64,000 bases of DNA from Xanthomonas cucurbitae (GCF_002939885.1 NZ_MDED01000021.1:21640-85639), one strand, 5' to 3'; positions 1 to 9,730 are shown, counted from the stretch's first letter. Notes: generated by a model not told the origin, from the letters alone. A program made the numbers and translations.

Positions 1-2
1 TC

Positions 3-2411
3 GGTGGCGAAGATGCGTTGATCGCGCTGTCGAAGGCCGTACGCGAACACGGCATGGGGTTGATCGCAGACATCGTGCCCAACCATATGGCCACGCATGC
101 AGGCAACGCGTGGTGGTGGGATGTGCTGCGGCATGGCCGCAGTGCCAGGCATGCCGACTGGTTCGACATCGATTGGCGCGCCCCGGGGCGCGACGGCAAG
201 CTGTGGCTGGCGGTGCTGGATCGCCCGTATGCCAGTGCCCTGGCCGAAGGCTTGCTGACCCTGGTGGTGGAAGAGGATGGCAGCGCTGCACTGGCGCATT
301 ACGACCAGCGCTACCCGATTCGCCCGCAAACCCTGGACGTGCCGGAGCCCGCGGCACGCGCGCAGTGGTTGCGCGACTACAACGACGGCGCCAAGCGCGG
401 CGATGGCCGCCTGCACAAGTTGATCGAACGCCAGCCATACCGCCTGAACTGGTGGCGCGTGGGCAACGACATGATCAACTACCGCCGCTTCTTCGACATC
501 ACCTCGCTGGTCGCGTTGCGGGTGGAACTGCCGGCGGTATTCGATGCGGTGCATGCGTTGCCGCTGCGGCTGGTGGCCGAAGGGCACCTGGATGGCCTGC
601 GCATCGATCACGTGGACGGACTCACCGACCCCACCGGCTACGTGCGCAAGCTGCGCAGCCGGCTGGATGCGGCCGGCCGCGCGCGCGGGCTCAAGCCCGG
701 CACGCTGGGCCTGTATCTGGAAAAGATCCTCGCCCCCGGCGAACACCTACCGGCCGACTGGCCGTGCGACGGCACCACCGGCTACGACTTCATGGACCAG
801 GTGGGCGGCGTGCTGCACGCCGCCGCCGGCTTCAAGCCGCTGGTACGCGCGTGGCAGAAGGCCAGCGGCCGCAGTGGCGACTTTGCGCAGGAAGAGCGCA
901 ACGCACGCGACGAGATGCTGCGTGGCCCGCTGCAGAGCGAATTCAATCGCGCGGTGGGTGCGTTGTCGGCACTGGCGCGGCTGGACCCGCCTACCCGCGA
1001 GTTCAGCCCGCAGATGCTGGCGCGCGGGCTGTGCGTGCTGCTGCGCTGGTTCCCGGTGTACCGCACCTACGCCGGCGCCAAGGGCATCGGCGGCAGCGAA
1101 GCCGAGCGCCTGCGCGCCACTGCCGCGCGTGCACGCGAGGGCATGCCCGAAGCGATCGTGGCGGCGGTCAATGCCATCGAGCGCTGGCTGCTGGACGATG
1201 CCGGCGCCGACCGCGCGCAGATCGCGTTGCGGCGTATCCTGCGCCGCCGTGTCGAGCAGCTCTCCGCCCCGCTCAATGCCAAGGCGGTGGAAGACACCGC
1301 CTTCTATCGGCACGGCGTGCTGCTGTCACGCAACGAAGTGGGCAGCCATCCGACCCATTTCGCCAATGAAGCGGCGCAGTTCCACGCGCAGAACCAGGAA
1401 CGTGCCAGGCACTATCCGCGCGCGCTGCTGGCCACTGCCACGCACGATCACAAGCGCGGCGAAGACCTGCGCATGCGGCTGGCCGTGTTGTCCGAACAGC
1501 CGCGCTGGTGGATCGAGCAGAGTGCCCAGTTCGACACCCTGGCCGAGGCGCTGGATGCGCCGTCCCTGGCCGGCGGCGATCAGCAGATGCTGTGGCAGAC
1601 CCTGGTGGCGGCCTGGCCGATTGGCTTGGGCGCCGATCAGGCCGAGCCGCTGGCTGTTTTCGCCGAGCGCGTGGCGCAGTGGCTGCTCAAGGCGGTGCGC
1701 GAAGCCAAGCTGCACACCAGTTGGACCGATGGCTCGGCCGCCTACGAACAGGCGGTGCAGGCCACGGTGGAGCAGGTGCTGCGCGGCCGCGCCGGGCTGC
1801 CGTTGCGGCGCGCGCTGCTGCGCGCCAGCAACCACATCGCCGCGGCCGGTGCGCGCAACGCGCTGGTGCAGACCGCCCTGCGGCTGACCGTGCCGGGCGT
1901 GCCCGATCTGTACCAGGGCACCGAAGGCTGGGACCTGTCGTTGGTGGACCCGGACAACCGCCGCCCGGTGGACTATGCGCAACGCCAGCAGTGGCTGGAG
2001 CAGGCGCGCGACTGGTCCACGCTGCTGCGCAACTGGCGCGATGGCGCGGTCAAGGCCCGCCTGATCGCCGTGCTGCTGCACCTACGCCGCGAACATCCGG
2101 CGCTGTTTGCGAAGGGTGACTATCACCCCCTGCAGGTCGCTGGCGGCGATGCGCAGGTGCTGGCGTTCCGTCGCCACTACCGGGGCCAGTGGCTGGTAGT
2201 GGCGGTGACCCGCCTGGGTGCGGGCGCGCACGACGACGGCGATCTACCGTTGCTGGTACCGCCAGCCCGTTGGGGACAGGCCGCACTGACCCTTCCCGAC
2301 GGCAGCTACCGCAATGTCCTGGACGGCGGCACGCTGCAGCCCCAGCGCGGCCGCGTGCCATTGTCGACGCTGTTTGCACGGGCGCCGGTGGCAGTGTTGT
2401 CGCTCCTGTAA
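3..2411 (+). CDS. treY: Maltooligosyl trehalose synthase TreY (5' end outside window)
   Basis: The product is a GH13-family enzyme that isomerises the terminal alpha-1,4 bond of a maltooligosaccharide to an alpha,alpha-1,1 bond, the first step of the TreY-TreZ trehalose route. The reading frame is open from base 3, so the true start and the first beta-strand of the barrel lie upstream. Visible family marks are the region-II motif DIVPNH near the start, the nucleophile block GLRIDHVDGL, the TreY-typical LYLEKILAPGE, and a C-terminal block GVPDLYQGTE. The stop is TAA at 2409-2411. The following small gene and glgX run in the same direction, which fits the glycogen/trehalose cluster known in Xanthomonas. 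About 800 residues are present, close to full length. Identification is secure; only the N-terminus is missing. Confidence 0.94.
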   Translation, partial: GGEDALIALSKAVREHGMGLIADIVPNHMATHAGNAWWWDVLRHGRSARHADWFDIDWRAPGRDGKLWLAVLDRPYASALAEGLLTLVVEEDGSAALAHYDQRYPIRPQTLDVPEPAARAQWLRDYNDGAKRGDGRLHKLIERQPYRLNWWRVGNDMINYRRFFDITSLVALRVELPAVFDAVHALPLRLVAEGHLDGLRIDHVDGLTDPTGYVRKLRSRLDAAGRARGLKPGTLGLYLEKILAPGEHLPADWPCDGTTGYDFMDQVGGVLHAAAGFKPLVRAWQKASGRSGDFAQEERNARDEMLRGPLQSEFNRAVGALSALARLDPPTREFSPQMLARGLCVLLRWFPVYRTYAGAKGIGGSEAERLRATAARAREGMPEAIVAAVNAIERWLLDDAGADRAQIALRRILRRRVEQLSAPLNAKAVEDTAFYRHGVLLSRNEVGSHPTHFANEAAQFHAQNQERARHYPRALLATATHDHKRGEDLRMRLAVLSEQPRWWIEQSAQFDTLAEALDAPSLAGGDQQMLWQTLVAAWPIGLGADQAEPLAVFAERVAQWLLKAVREAKLHTSWTDGSAAYEQAVQATVEQVLRGRAGLPLRRALLRASNHIAAAGARNALVQTALRLTVPGVPDLYQGTEGWDLSLVDPDNRRPVDYAQRQQWLEQARDWSTLLRNWRDGAVKARLIAVLLHLRREHPALFAKGDYHPLQVAGGDAQVLAFRRHYRGQWLVVAVTRLGAGAHDDGDLPLLVPPARWGQAALTLPDGSYRNVLDGGTLQPQRGRVPLSTLFARAPVAVLSLL

Positions 2412-2441
2412 CCCCTACACACCTCGAGAGAATCGTAAGCA

Positions 2442-2627
2442 ATGAACGAGATGCAACGGCAGGCACGGCTGCGCCAGCTGGCACAGGAGATCTGGGAGGC
2501 CGAAGGCCGCCCGGACGGGCATGCAGAGCGTCACTGGGCGATGGCCGAGCGGCTGGTGGATGCCGAAGAGCGTGCGGCCGAACAATCGGCCGAGCATGTG
2601 GTCACGCCGATCACTGCACGCCAGTAA
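2442..2627 (+). CDS. Small DUF2934 family protein
   Basis: This is a 61-residue, highly charged, helical protein with no signal peptide or membrane segment. The segment from IWEAEGRPDGHAERHW to AERLV matches the DUF2934 pattern (W-E-x-x-G-x-P-x-G-x-x-x-x-x-W and a following A-E). The ATG follows a GAGAG purine run and lies 30 bases after treY. Genes of this family often sit inside glycogen/trehalose clusters, and glgX follows 130 bases downstream, so co-transcription is likely. No biochemical function is known for the family and none is assigned here. Confidence 0.7.
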   Translation: MNEMQRQARLRQLAQEIWEAEGRPDGHAERHWAMAERLVDAEERAAEQSAEHVVTPITARQ

Positions 2628-2757
2628 CGCGGCGCCTGTCATCTTGCCCGGCGCATCGAGGGTTTGAAGGCGCACAGATGCGCCGACCCGCCTGCGTCAC
2701 CGCTGCCCCGCAATTCCGGGTTGCCGCGTTCGCGTTTCCCGTCTCAAGGAGTTACCG

Positions 2758-4920
2758 ATGGCCACCCGCAAGTTCACCCAGCGCTCGCGCATCCGCGAAG
2801 GCCGTCCCAACCCGCTCGGTGCCACCTGGGATGGCCTGGGCGTCAACTTCGCGCTGTATTCGCGCAATGCCACCCGGGTGGAACTGTGCCTGTTCGATGA
2901 GCGCGGCCGCGAACAGGAACGCATCGCGTTGCCCGAGTACACCGACGAGGTGTGGCACGGCTACCTGCCCGACGCGCGCCCCGGCCAGCTCTACGGCTAT
3001 CGCGTGCACGGGCCGTACGCGCCGTATGCGGGGCATCGCTTCAATCCCAACAAGCTGTTGCTGGACCCGTATGCCAAGCAGATCGTCGGCGAACTCAAAT
3101 GGGCGCCGCATCTGTTCGGCTACACCATCGGGCACCGCGACAAGGACCTGAGTTTCGACCGCCGCGACAGCGCCGCGTTCATGCCCAAGTCTGCGGTGAT
3201 CGACCCGGCCTTCACCTGGGGCCAGGACCGCCCACTGCAGACGCCCTGGAACCGCACGGTGATCTACGAAGCGCATGTGCGTGGCCTGAGCATGCTGCAC
3301 CCGGCAGTACCACCGGAAAATCGCGGCACCTTTTCGGCACTGAAGACCGACGAGCTGATCGACCACATCAGCTCTCTCGGGGTCACCGCCGTGGAGTTGC
3401 TGCCGGTGCACGCCTTCGTCGACGACCAGTACCTGCTGGAAAAAGGCCTGCGCAATTACTGGGGCTACAACACGCTGGGTTTCTTCGCCCCGCAGGCGCG
3501 CTACATGTCTACCCGCACCGTGGCCGAATTCAAGCAGATGGTGGCGCGGCTGCACCATGCCGGGCTGGAAGTGTTGCTGGACGTGGTCTACAACCACACC
3601 GCCGAAGGCAATGAACTCGGCCCCACGCTGTCGTTCAAGGGCATCGACAACGCCAGCTATTACCGCCTGGCCGACGATCGCCGCTTCTACATCAACGACA
3701 CCGGCACCGGAAATACCTTCGACCTGAGCAACGTCGGCGCACTGCGCATGGTGATGGATTCGCTGCGCTACTGGGTGCAGGAAATGCATGTGGACGGCTT
3801 CCGCTTCGACCTGGCCAGCATCCTGGGCCGCGAGCGCTACGGCTTCGATCCGTCGGGCAGCTTCCTGGACGCGGTGCGCCAGGACCCGGTGCTGAGCCAG
3901 ACCAAGTTGATCGCCGAGCCGTGGGACATCGGTCCCGGTGGCTACCAGGTGGGTAATTTTCCACCCGGCTGGATGGAGTGGAACGACAAGTTCCGTGACA
4001 ACGTGCGCGCGTTCTGGCGCGGCGATGGCGGCCAGCTGGCCGAACTGGCCACACGGCTCACCGGCTCGGCGGACCTGTTCGATCGCAGCGGCCGCCGCCC
4101 GACCGCCTCGGTCAACTTCGTTACCGCGCACGACGGCTTTACCCTACGCGATCTGGTGAGTTACCAGGGCAAGCACAACCTGGCCAATGGCGAGGACGGC
4201 CGCGACGGTAGCGACCACAATATTTCGGCCAATTATGGTGTCGAAGGTGACACCAACGATCCGGCGATCAAACAGCTGCGCCGGCAGCAGATGCGCAACC
4301 TGCTGGCGACCCTGCTGCTGTCGCAAGGCACCCCGATGCTGCTGGCGGGCGATGAATTCGGCCACAGCCAGAACGGCAACAACAACGCCTATTGCCAGGA
4401 CAACGAGCTGACCTGGATCGACTGGACCGCCGCCGCCAAGGCCGCCGCCGCCGACCAGGCCGCGTTCGTGCGGCGATTGATCCGCATCCGCCAGCGTTAC
4501 CCGCTGCTGCATCGCGCGCGCTTCTTCGATGGCAAGTTCGACGACGCGCTGGGCCTGAAGGACCTGACCTGGCTGGCGCCCAACGGCGTGGAGATGGACC
4601 AGGCCGCCTGGCACGATCCCGAAGCGCGCGCGCTGATGCTGCGCCTGGATGGCCGTTCGCCCACCACCGGCCTGCGCGAGATCGCCGCCAATGTCACCTT
4701 GCTGATGTTGATAAACGCCGCGCCTACCAGCGTGGCGTTCGTTCTTCCTGCCATGCACGACGAGCACTGGCGCGTGCTGGTGGACACCGCACGTCATGGC
4801 GGACGCGTGGTGGCCGGCGGCAGCGAATGGAAGGCACCGGCGCGTTCGTTGACGCTGCTGGCCGTGGAGCGCGACCGCATTGCCAGCAGCGCACGCATCG
4901 TCTCCGAAGGGGCGCGCTGA
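2758..4920 (+). CDS. glgX: Glycogen debranching enzyme GlgX
   Basis: GlgX hydrolyses alpha-1,6 branch points in glycogen after phosphorylase has shortened the outer chains. The 720-residue length is normal. An N-terminal CBM48-type domain (about residues 12-100, with ATWDGLGVNFALYS) precedes the GH13 barrel. The catalytic triad can be placed: nucleophile D351 in GFRFDLAS, acid/base E387 in IAEPWDIG, and D459 in TAHDGFTLRD. The GlgX-typical GHSQNGNNNAYCQDNE is present. The start ATG has an AAGGAG ribosome-binding site. The gene belongs to the treY cluster. Its TGA overlaps an ATG that opens only a five-codon frame before the next gene. Confidence 0.96.
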   Translation: MATRKFTQRSRIREGRPNPLGATWDGLGVNFALYSRNATRVELCLFDERGREQERIALPEYTDEVWHGYLPDARPGQLYGYRVHGPYAPYAGHRFNPNKLLLDPYAKQIVGELKWAPHLFGYTIGHRDKDLSFDRRDSAAFMPKSAVIDPAFTWGQDRPLQTPWNRTVIYEAHVRGLSMLHPAVPPENRGTFSALKTDELIDHISSLGVTAVELLPVHAFVDDQYLLEKGLRNYWGYNTLGFFAPQARYMSTRTVAEFKQMVARLHHAGLEVLLDVVYNHTAEGNELGPTLSFKGIDNASYYRLADDRRFYINDTGTGNTFDLSNVGALRMVMDSLRYWVQEMHVDGFRFDLASILGRERYGFDPSGSFLDAVRQDPVLSQTKLIAEPWDIGPGGYQVGNFPPGWMEWNDKFRDNVRAFWRGDGGQLAELATRLTGSADLFDRSGRRPTASVNFVTAHDGFTLRDLVSYQGKHNLANGEDGRDGSDHNISANYGVEGDTNDPAIKQLRRQQMRNLLATLLLSQGTPMLLAGDEFGHSQNGNNNAYCQDNELTWIDWTAAAKAAAADQAAFVRRLIRIRQRYPLLHRARFFDGKFDDALGLKDLTWLAPNGVEMDQAAWHDPEARALMLRLDGRSPTTGLREIAANVTLLMLINAAPTSVAFVLPAMHDEHWRVLVDTARHGGRVVAGGSEWKAPARSLTLLAVERDRIASSARIVSEGAR

Positions 4921-4936
4921 TGGCGAGGACGGCCTG

Positions 4937-5569
4937 ATGGATGTCTTGTTGGCAGGCGCGACCGGATTGGTCGGCAGGCAGGTGTTGCAGCAGTTGCTGG
5001 CCGATGCGCGTTGCACCGGCGTGGTGGCGGTGACGCGCCGGCCGCTGACGCAACGGCATCCGAAGCTGCGCAACCAGGTGATCGACTTCGAGCGCCTGTC
5101 CAGCTGGACCGCGCCGCGCATGGAAGCGGCCATCTGCGCGCTGGGCAGCACCATGAAACAGGCCGGCTCGCGCGAGGCCTTCTATCGCATCGATCACGAC
5201 TACCCGATGGCGCTGGCGCGTGCGGCGTGCGCGCAGGGCACCTCGGTGTTCGTACTGAACTCGGCGGCCGGCGCAGATGTGCGTTCGCGGATCTTCTACA
5301 ACCGGGTCAAGGGCGAGTTGGAACGCGATCTACGCGAGGTCGGTTTTCCTTCGCTCACCTTCGTACGTCCCGGCCTGATCGGCGGGCAGCGCGAACAGCG
5401 CCGCACCGGCGAGCATCTCGGCAGCCTGGTGCTGGGTGCATTGGGCCCGATCCTGCCGCGCCGGTTCCGTGTCAACCCGGCCGAGCGGATCGCGGCGGCA
5501 ATGGTAAGCGCAGCGTTGGCACCAGCGCGTGGCGAGCACAGCGTGGAGGCGGCGGATCTGGCCGGCTGA
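4937..5569 (+). CDS. NAD(P)H-binding protein, atypical SDR/HTATIP2-like
   Basis: This 210-residue Rossmann-fold protein starts MDVLLAGATGLVGRQVL, with the GATGLVG dinucleotide-binding loop at residues 7-13. ALGSTMKQAGS and FVLNSAAGA are typical of the atypical short-chain dehydrogenases annotated as oxidoreductases of the HTATIP2/YbjT type. F-Y-N-R-V-K-G-E-L-E resembles the YxxxK-type active-site helix. The ATG at 4937 is preferred because the protein then begins at the first beta-strand. It lies 16 bases after glgX and may be co-transcribed with it. The substrate is unknown, and a role in glycogen metabolism is not shown. Confidence 0.75.
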   Translation: MDVLLAGATGLVGRQVLQQLLADARCTGVVAVTRRPLTQRHPKLRNQVIDFERLSSWTAPRMEAAICALGSTMKQAGSREAFYRIDHDYPMALARAACAQGTSVFVLNSAAGADVRSRIFYNRVKGELERDLREVGFPSLTFVRPGLIGGQREQRRTGEHLGSLVLGALGPILPRRFRVNPAERIAAAMVSAALAPARGEHSVEAADLAG

Positions 5570-5573
5570 TGTT

Positions 5574-5643
5574 CGTAGGAGCGCGCCAGAGCGCGACGAG
5601 GCCTTACTGGTAATGCCCCGTCGCGCTCTGGCGCGCTCCTACG
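5574..5643. repeat. Perfect 25-bp inverted repeat, intergenic
   Basis: Bases 5574-5598 and 5619-5643 are exact reverse complements (left arm begins CGTAGGAGCGCGCC), separated by a 20-base loop. The element fills the space between two convergent genes. It can act as a bidirectional factor-independent-like terminator, although no clear T-tract follows. Similar GTAGGAGCG palindromes are dispersed in xanthomonad genomes, so it is more likely a repeat family member than a single-copy site. Confidence 0.7.
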
Positions 5644-5673
5644 GATGCGTGTGCACTTTCGCTGGCACGGCAC

Positions 5674-6432
5674 TCACGCGCCTAGCGATTGTCCACCATC
5701 CACCGCCAGCACCTGCCCGGTGATCCAGCGCGCCTGCGGCGAAGCGAGAAACAGCGCGGCGTCGGCAACGTACTGCACCTGCCCGAAACTGCCGAACGGA
5801 ATGCTGTCGCGGATGTGCGCGTACAGCTCCGGCTCTTCGCGCCTGCGTTGGTCCCATAGCCCGTCGGGAAACTCGATCGAGCCGGGTGCGATGGCGTTGA
5901 CGCGGATGCGTTCGCGTGCCAGTTCGGCGGCCAGGGTGGTGGTGTAGTAATTCAGCGCGGCCTTGGCGGTGGAGTAGGCAATCGCGCGTGGCGTCGGGCG
6001 CTGCGCGTTGATCGAGCTGATGTTGAGGATCACCGCATCCGCGCTGCGGCGCAGATGGGGCAGTGCCGCGCGGTTGCAGCGCACCGCCGCCATCAGGTCG
6101 ATCTCCAGGCCGGCCTGCCAACTAACATCGTCCGTACCGTGACCGTAGCCGGAGGCATTGTTGACGACCACATCCAGGCCATCCAATGCCTGCGCGGCGG
6201 CCTGCACGTAGTGCTCGATCTGTGCCGGATCTGCCAGGTTGCAGGACAGTGTGTGCACCGGCGTACCGCGCGCCGCCAGCGTCTGCGCCGCCTGTGCCAG
6301 GCCGTCGGGGTGACGCGCACAGATCGACACCTGCGCGCCATGGCGCACGAATGCGTCGGCGATCGCCAGGCCAATGCCACGGCTGCCACCGGCGATCAGG
6401 ACACGTTGCGGAGGCGATGTGGAGTCGGACAT
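5674..6432 (-). CDS. SDR family oxidoreductase
   Basis: This 252-residue classical short-chain dehydrogenase has the cofactor loop GGSRGIG (residues 15-21), the NNASG motif, and the catalytic YSTAK (Tyr-x-x-x-Lys) after a serine-rich ISSINAQ strand. The C-terminus ends WITGQVLAVDGGQSLGA, the normal SDR close. It would perform NAD(P)-dependent oxidation or reduction of an alcohol or carbonyl; the substrate cannot be read from sequence. It is convergent with the preceding gene across the 25-bp inverted repeat and has no close partner upstream. It could equally be annotated as FabG-like, but nothing ties it to fatty acid synthesis. Confidence 0.86.
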   Translation of the reverse strand: MSDSTSPPQRVLIAGGSRGIGLAIADAFVRHGAQVSICARHPDGLAQAAQTLAARGTPVHTLSCNLADPAQIEHYVQAAAQALDGLDVVVNNASGYGHGTDDVSWQAGLEIDLMAAVRCNRAALPHLRRSADAVILNISSINAQRPTPRAIAYSTAKAALNYYTTTLAAELARERIRVNAIAPGSIEFPDGLWDQRRREEPELYAHIRDSIPFGSFGQVQYVADAALFLASPQARWITGQVLAVDGGQSLGA

Positions 6433-7065
6433 GCCAGATACCTGGGAGCAGAGACCCCCACAGTATCGGACAGCGGGTGTTGCGTGGCCCGCGACTGCCG
6501 AAACGTGCGGCTAGACCAGCGCGCCATGCGACATCGCAGGGTGTGACGTTGCTCCATGCGATGTGTCGTGCGGCATCCATCGGAGCAACGGCCTGGTGCG
6601 GCAGCAAAGGCGTCGCTTATCTGCACGGGCGGCTGCCCTCTGGTGAGTGGCCCGTACCGCTACAGCATCCATGCCGGCGCAATGGGTCATACCCGCGCCA
6701 TCATCACGATCGATATCCACACCAGCATGAGCACCTGCATCCGTCAGCGTCGGCGCCAGCATTTCCACGCCAGCGCCAGATCCCGGTTGCCTAACGCTTT
6801 CAGTCCTTACCGGGATGCAGGGAATCGGGCGGCCCTGCGCAATGCCAGGCCAACCCGCTGCCGACATCGTTGTTTGACTTGATCGATTGCAGTGGCGATC
6901 GCTGTCATCTCATTGCCATGTGCGCCATCCACTGCTTGCCCCGTAAGCCTCATCACCGCTGGCGATCAGCTGATGCCTTTCTGGCTGCAGGTCGCTAACC
7001 AAACGTTTACACACCGACGGCGCGCTGCGGGCACAACGTGCGGGTCATTCAGTGGGGAGTTGCAC
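6433..7065. other. Intergenic region, no supported gene
   Basis: These 633 bases separate two divergent genes. Open frames exist but have no convincing ribosome-binding sites, family motifs or codon bias matching the neighbours. The last 25 bases carry the GTGGGGAG ribosome-binding site of the next gene. I see no RNA gene or repeat here. Confidence 0.5.
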
Positions 7066-8475
7066 ATGGAAACCCATATCACCGTCATCGGTGCCGGCTT
7101 CTGCGGCACCGCGCTGGTGCGTGCACTGGCGCAGACGGCCGATGCACAGGTGCGCATCACGCTGGTCGGCGTGGCCGATACGTTCGGCAGCGGCATCGCC
7201 TATGGCGCCGCGCGGCCGGAGCATCTGCTCAATGTGCGTGCGAAGGATCTGGGCATCGATGCCCAGGCTCCCGCTGCGTTCGCCGACACCTTGCATCTGG
7301 GTGAGAGCGGGCGGTTGGAATTCCTGCCGCGGTTGGCGTATGGGGACTATCTGCGCAGCGAGCTGGATGCCGCCGTCAGTGGCGCGCAGGCGTCGATCGT
7401 GCGCCTGTCGCAGGAGGCGGTGGCGGTGGAACGCGCGCGCAAGGGATTTCGCGTGTTCCTGGCCAACGGCGATGCCTTCCACAGCGACCGCGTGGTGCTG
7501 GCGGTTGGTGGGCTGCAACCGCAGGCGCTGGCGGGGATCGGCCCGCGCCTGAGCGTGCATCCGCGCTACATCGGCTGGCCGTGGCAGGGCGACGCGCTGG
7601 CGCGGTTGGCGCCGGACGATGCGGTGTTGATCGTCGGCACGGGGCTGACCATGGTGGACGTGGCCCTGACCCTGCAGGCGCGTGGTCACCGTGGCCGTCT
7701 GCTGGCGATCTCGCGTCGCGGGCTGGCACCGCAGGCGCATCTGCGCCAGCCGGGCGCGCCGCTGGAGTTGCCGCCGCATCTGCAACGCGCGCTCAAGGAC
7801 GCAGACCTGCGCGGGCTGTTGCGCGGTGTGCGCCAGCTCAGTGCGGTGGTCGATGACTGGCGGCGCGTGGTGGATGCGTTGCGCCCCCATCTGCAACCGT
7901 TGTGGCAACGCCTGGCGTTGCCGCAACGCGCGCGGTTTCTGCGTCATCTGCGGCCGTATTGGGAAGTGGCGCGGCATCGCGTCGCGCCGCGTGCGGCCGA
8001 TCAGCTGGCGCAGCTGCAGCGCACCGGTCAGCTGCAGGTCGCCGCCGCGCGGCTGCTGCGTGCGCGCTGGGTTCCCGATGGCGTGGAGGCGGTGATCCGC
8101 ACCCGCGGCGCGGCCGATGCGCAGACGTTGCGCTTCGATGCGGTGGTGCGCGCCACCGGCCTGGACACCGATATCGACCGCACCAGCGATCCGCTGATCG
8201 CCGGCATGCGCGAGGCCGGTCTGCTGCACGCCGATCCGCTGGGGCTGGGCGTGGACACCGACGCGCACCTGCGCGTGCGTGACGGCAGCGGGCAGATCGT
8301 GCCGGGCCTGTACTGCGTGGGCCCGCTGTTGCGTGGGCGCTACTGGGAAATCACGGCGGTGCCCGAACTGCGCGTGGCCACGCGACGCCTTGCCGAACAC
8401 CTGTTGTTGGAGGCAGCGCCTGCCTCGTGGCCGGAACCCGGTCAGGCGCGAGATGAAGCCATTGCGTTGGGCTAG
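7066..8475 (+). CDS. FAD/NAD(P)-binding protein (COG4529-like)
   Basis: This 469-residue protein begins with a classic dinucleotide-binding fingerprint ITVIGAGFCGTALV (G9-x-G11-x-x-G14). A second nucleotide-binding block VLIVGTGLTMVDVALTL lies near residue 190. The pattern YGAARPEHLLNVRA is characteristic of proteins annotated FAD/NAD(P)-binding or FAD-dependent urate hydroxylase-like. The ATG at 7066 is chosen over upstream frames because of the GTGGGGAG ribosome-binding site and because the Rossmann strand starts immediately. The protein is predicted cytoplasmic with bound FAD. Neither substrate nor partner is evident from the neighbourhood. Confidence 0.78.
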   Translation: METHITVIGAGFCGTALVRALAQTADAQVRITLVGVADTFGSGIAYGAARPEHLLNVRAKDLGIDAQAPAAFADTLHLGESGRLEFLPRLAYGDYLRSELDAAVSGAQASIVRLSQEAVAVERARKGFRVFLANGDAFHSDRVVLAVGGLQPQALAGIGPRLSVHPRYIGWPWQGDALARLAPDDAVLIVGTGLTMVDVALTLQARGHRGRLLAISRRGLAPQAHLRQPGAPLELPPHLQRALKDADLRGLLRGVRQLSAVVDDWRRVVDALRPHLQPLWQRLALPQRARFLRHLRPYWEVARHRVAPRAADQLAQLQRTGQLQVAAARLLRARWVPDGVEAVIRTRGAADAQTLRFDAVVRATGLDTDIDRTSDPLIAGMREAGLLHADPLGLGVDTDAHLRVRDGSGQIVPGLYCVGPLLRGRYWEITAVPELRVATRRLAEHLLLEAAPASWPEPGQARDEAIALG

Positions 8476-8725
8476 CGGCTCGCTACGCAGGCGTGTTGCC
8501 TTCTGCACTGCATGGGAGAGGCTGCCGCGTTCGCAGATGTGTCCATCGCCTGCGCAGACAGACGTCATGAAAGAACTGTGCGCCTGCGCACCCACTCGGT
8601 CGAACAGCGCAAACATGCGGCGCAATGCGCAGCCCATCGCCACCCCGCCGACGCAACCGATCCATGCTAGCGACCCTGGACGCACGTCCGGAGCCTTGCA
8701 TTCCTTCGTCTGCCTGGAGTTCGCC

Positions 8726-9157
8726 ATGCCTCGTCTTGCTTCCCTCGTCCTTGCCCTTGCGCTGTGCCCGTATGCCCTGCCGGCCGCAGCGACCGAATCC
8801 CTGGCCACGCGTGCCGAGGTGATTGCCGCACTGCAGGCCGGTTACGACGTCAGCCTGACCACCGATCTGGGGCGCTGCACGCCCGAGCAGGGCACGCCAG
8901 CCAGCCAGACGCGCGGCGGCCGCCATATCGACGCCTACCGCCTCACCGAGGACGGGACGGTCGCGTTCTCCGGCTCGCATTTCACCGTGGCCAACGACGG
9001 CAAGCCGATCCAGCAGTTCATGCGCTATCAGCTGCGTCCGGATGGCAGCGTGCGCTTCACCACCTACATGTTCGATTTGCCGACCTTGCAGCAGCGCGGG
9101 CCGGTGCTGGCCTATCAATGCGCGATCAACCAGGGCATCGATTTCCACGCCGATTGA
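8726..9157 (+). CDS. virK: VirK family secreted protein
   Basis: The product has 143 residues with a clear signal peptide (MPRLASLVLALALCPYALPA, cleavage near AAA). The mature part, with evenly spaced Cys and FSGSHFTVANDG, resembles the VirK family (PF06903), named after the Agrobacterium vir-induced gene and common in Xanthomonas as a small secreted protein linked to virulence regulons. The molecular role is unknown. I looked for a PIP box upstream: two TTCGB half-sites at 8705 and 8720 are only 10 bases apart, not 15, so HrpX control is not supported here. Confidence 0.72.
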   Translation: MPRLASLVLALALCPYALPAAATESLATRAEVIAALQAGYDVSLTTDLGRCTPEQGTPASQTRGGRHIDAYRLTEDGTVAFSGSHFTVANDGKPIQQFMRYQLRPDGSVRFTTYMFDLPTLQQRGPVLAYQCAINQGIDFHAD

Positions 9158-9340
9158 GGTGTGGTGCCCGGTGTGGTGGCCGCGCCAGGTCGTTTGATGT
9201 GGCGCCGCCGCCAGCGGCGAGCGGGCGAACCGGTGGCTGACCGGGTGGCGCCCGGCTCGCAGCGGCGCGAATCGCCACCGATTCGCCCGGAACGACCGCA
9301 TGGCCTCACAATAGGCGGTCAGTTCCGGAACCAAGTGGCC

Positions 9341-9673
9341 ATGCGCAAGACCTACCAACTCACCCTCGAAGGCAAGAACCGCGACCGTCTGCTGGAAGCC
9401 AGCAAACACGATATCCGCAAGTACATCCGCCGCGAGCGCCGCAAGGATCTGCCGGAAGAAGCCGATTATTGGGACTTTGACATGCGCTTCGGCGTGGACG
9501 AGGCCAGCGCGCAGCCGCTGCCGCCGGCCGAACTGATCCGTTCGATCAATGCGCTCACCAGCGATGGGGGCGACCAGTTCTTCGTGGAAATCCTGCGCAA
9601 GCCCGCCAAGCGCACCCCGCGTGCCGACGGCGATGCCTTGGCCGCTGGCGAGCTGGACTTCGAACAGGACTGA
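9341..9673 (+). CDS. DUF6172 family protein
   Basis: This 110-residue soluble protein begins MRKTYQLTLEGKNRDRLLEA. The segments KYIRRERRKDLPEEADYWDFDMRFG and INALTSDGGDQFFVEIL match the small conserved family annotated DUF6172. It has no signal peptide or membrane segment. It is strongly basic in the first half and acidic at the end (ELDFEQD). The ATG directly precedes the conserved block. It is convergent with the downstream helicase gene. Function is unknown. Confidence 0.75.
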   Translation: MRKTYQLTLEGKNRDRLLEASKHDIRKYIRRERRKDLPEEADYWDFDMRFGVDEASAQPLPPAELIRSINALTSDGGDQFFVEILRKPAKRTPRADGDALAAGELDFEQD

Positions 9674-9730
9674 GCGCGGCTTCACGATGACGGTGTGACC
9701 GCATGGGTGCGCCGCTGCGTGCCGCGAACA

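Noticed and set aside
6433..7065. Several open frames of 75-200 codons between the SDR and FAD genes
   Set aside because: They have no family motifs, no good ribosome-binding sites and a composition typical of non-coding high-GC DNA.
8705..8724. PIP-box-like pair TTCGT/TTCGC upstream of virK
   Set aside because: The half-sites are separated by 10 bases rather than 15, so they do not meet the HrpX consensus.
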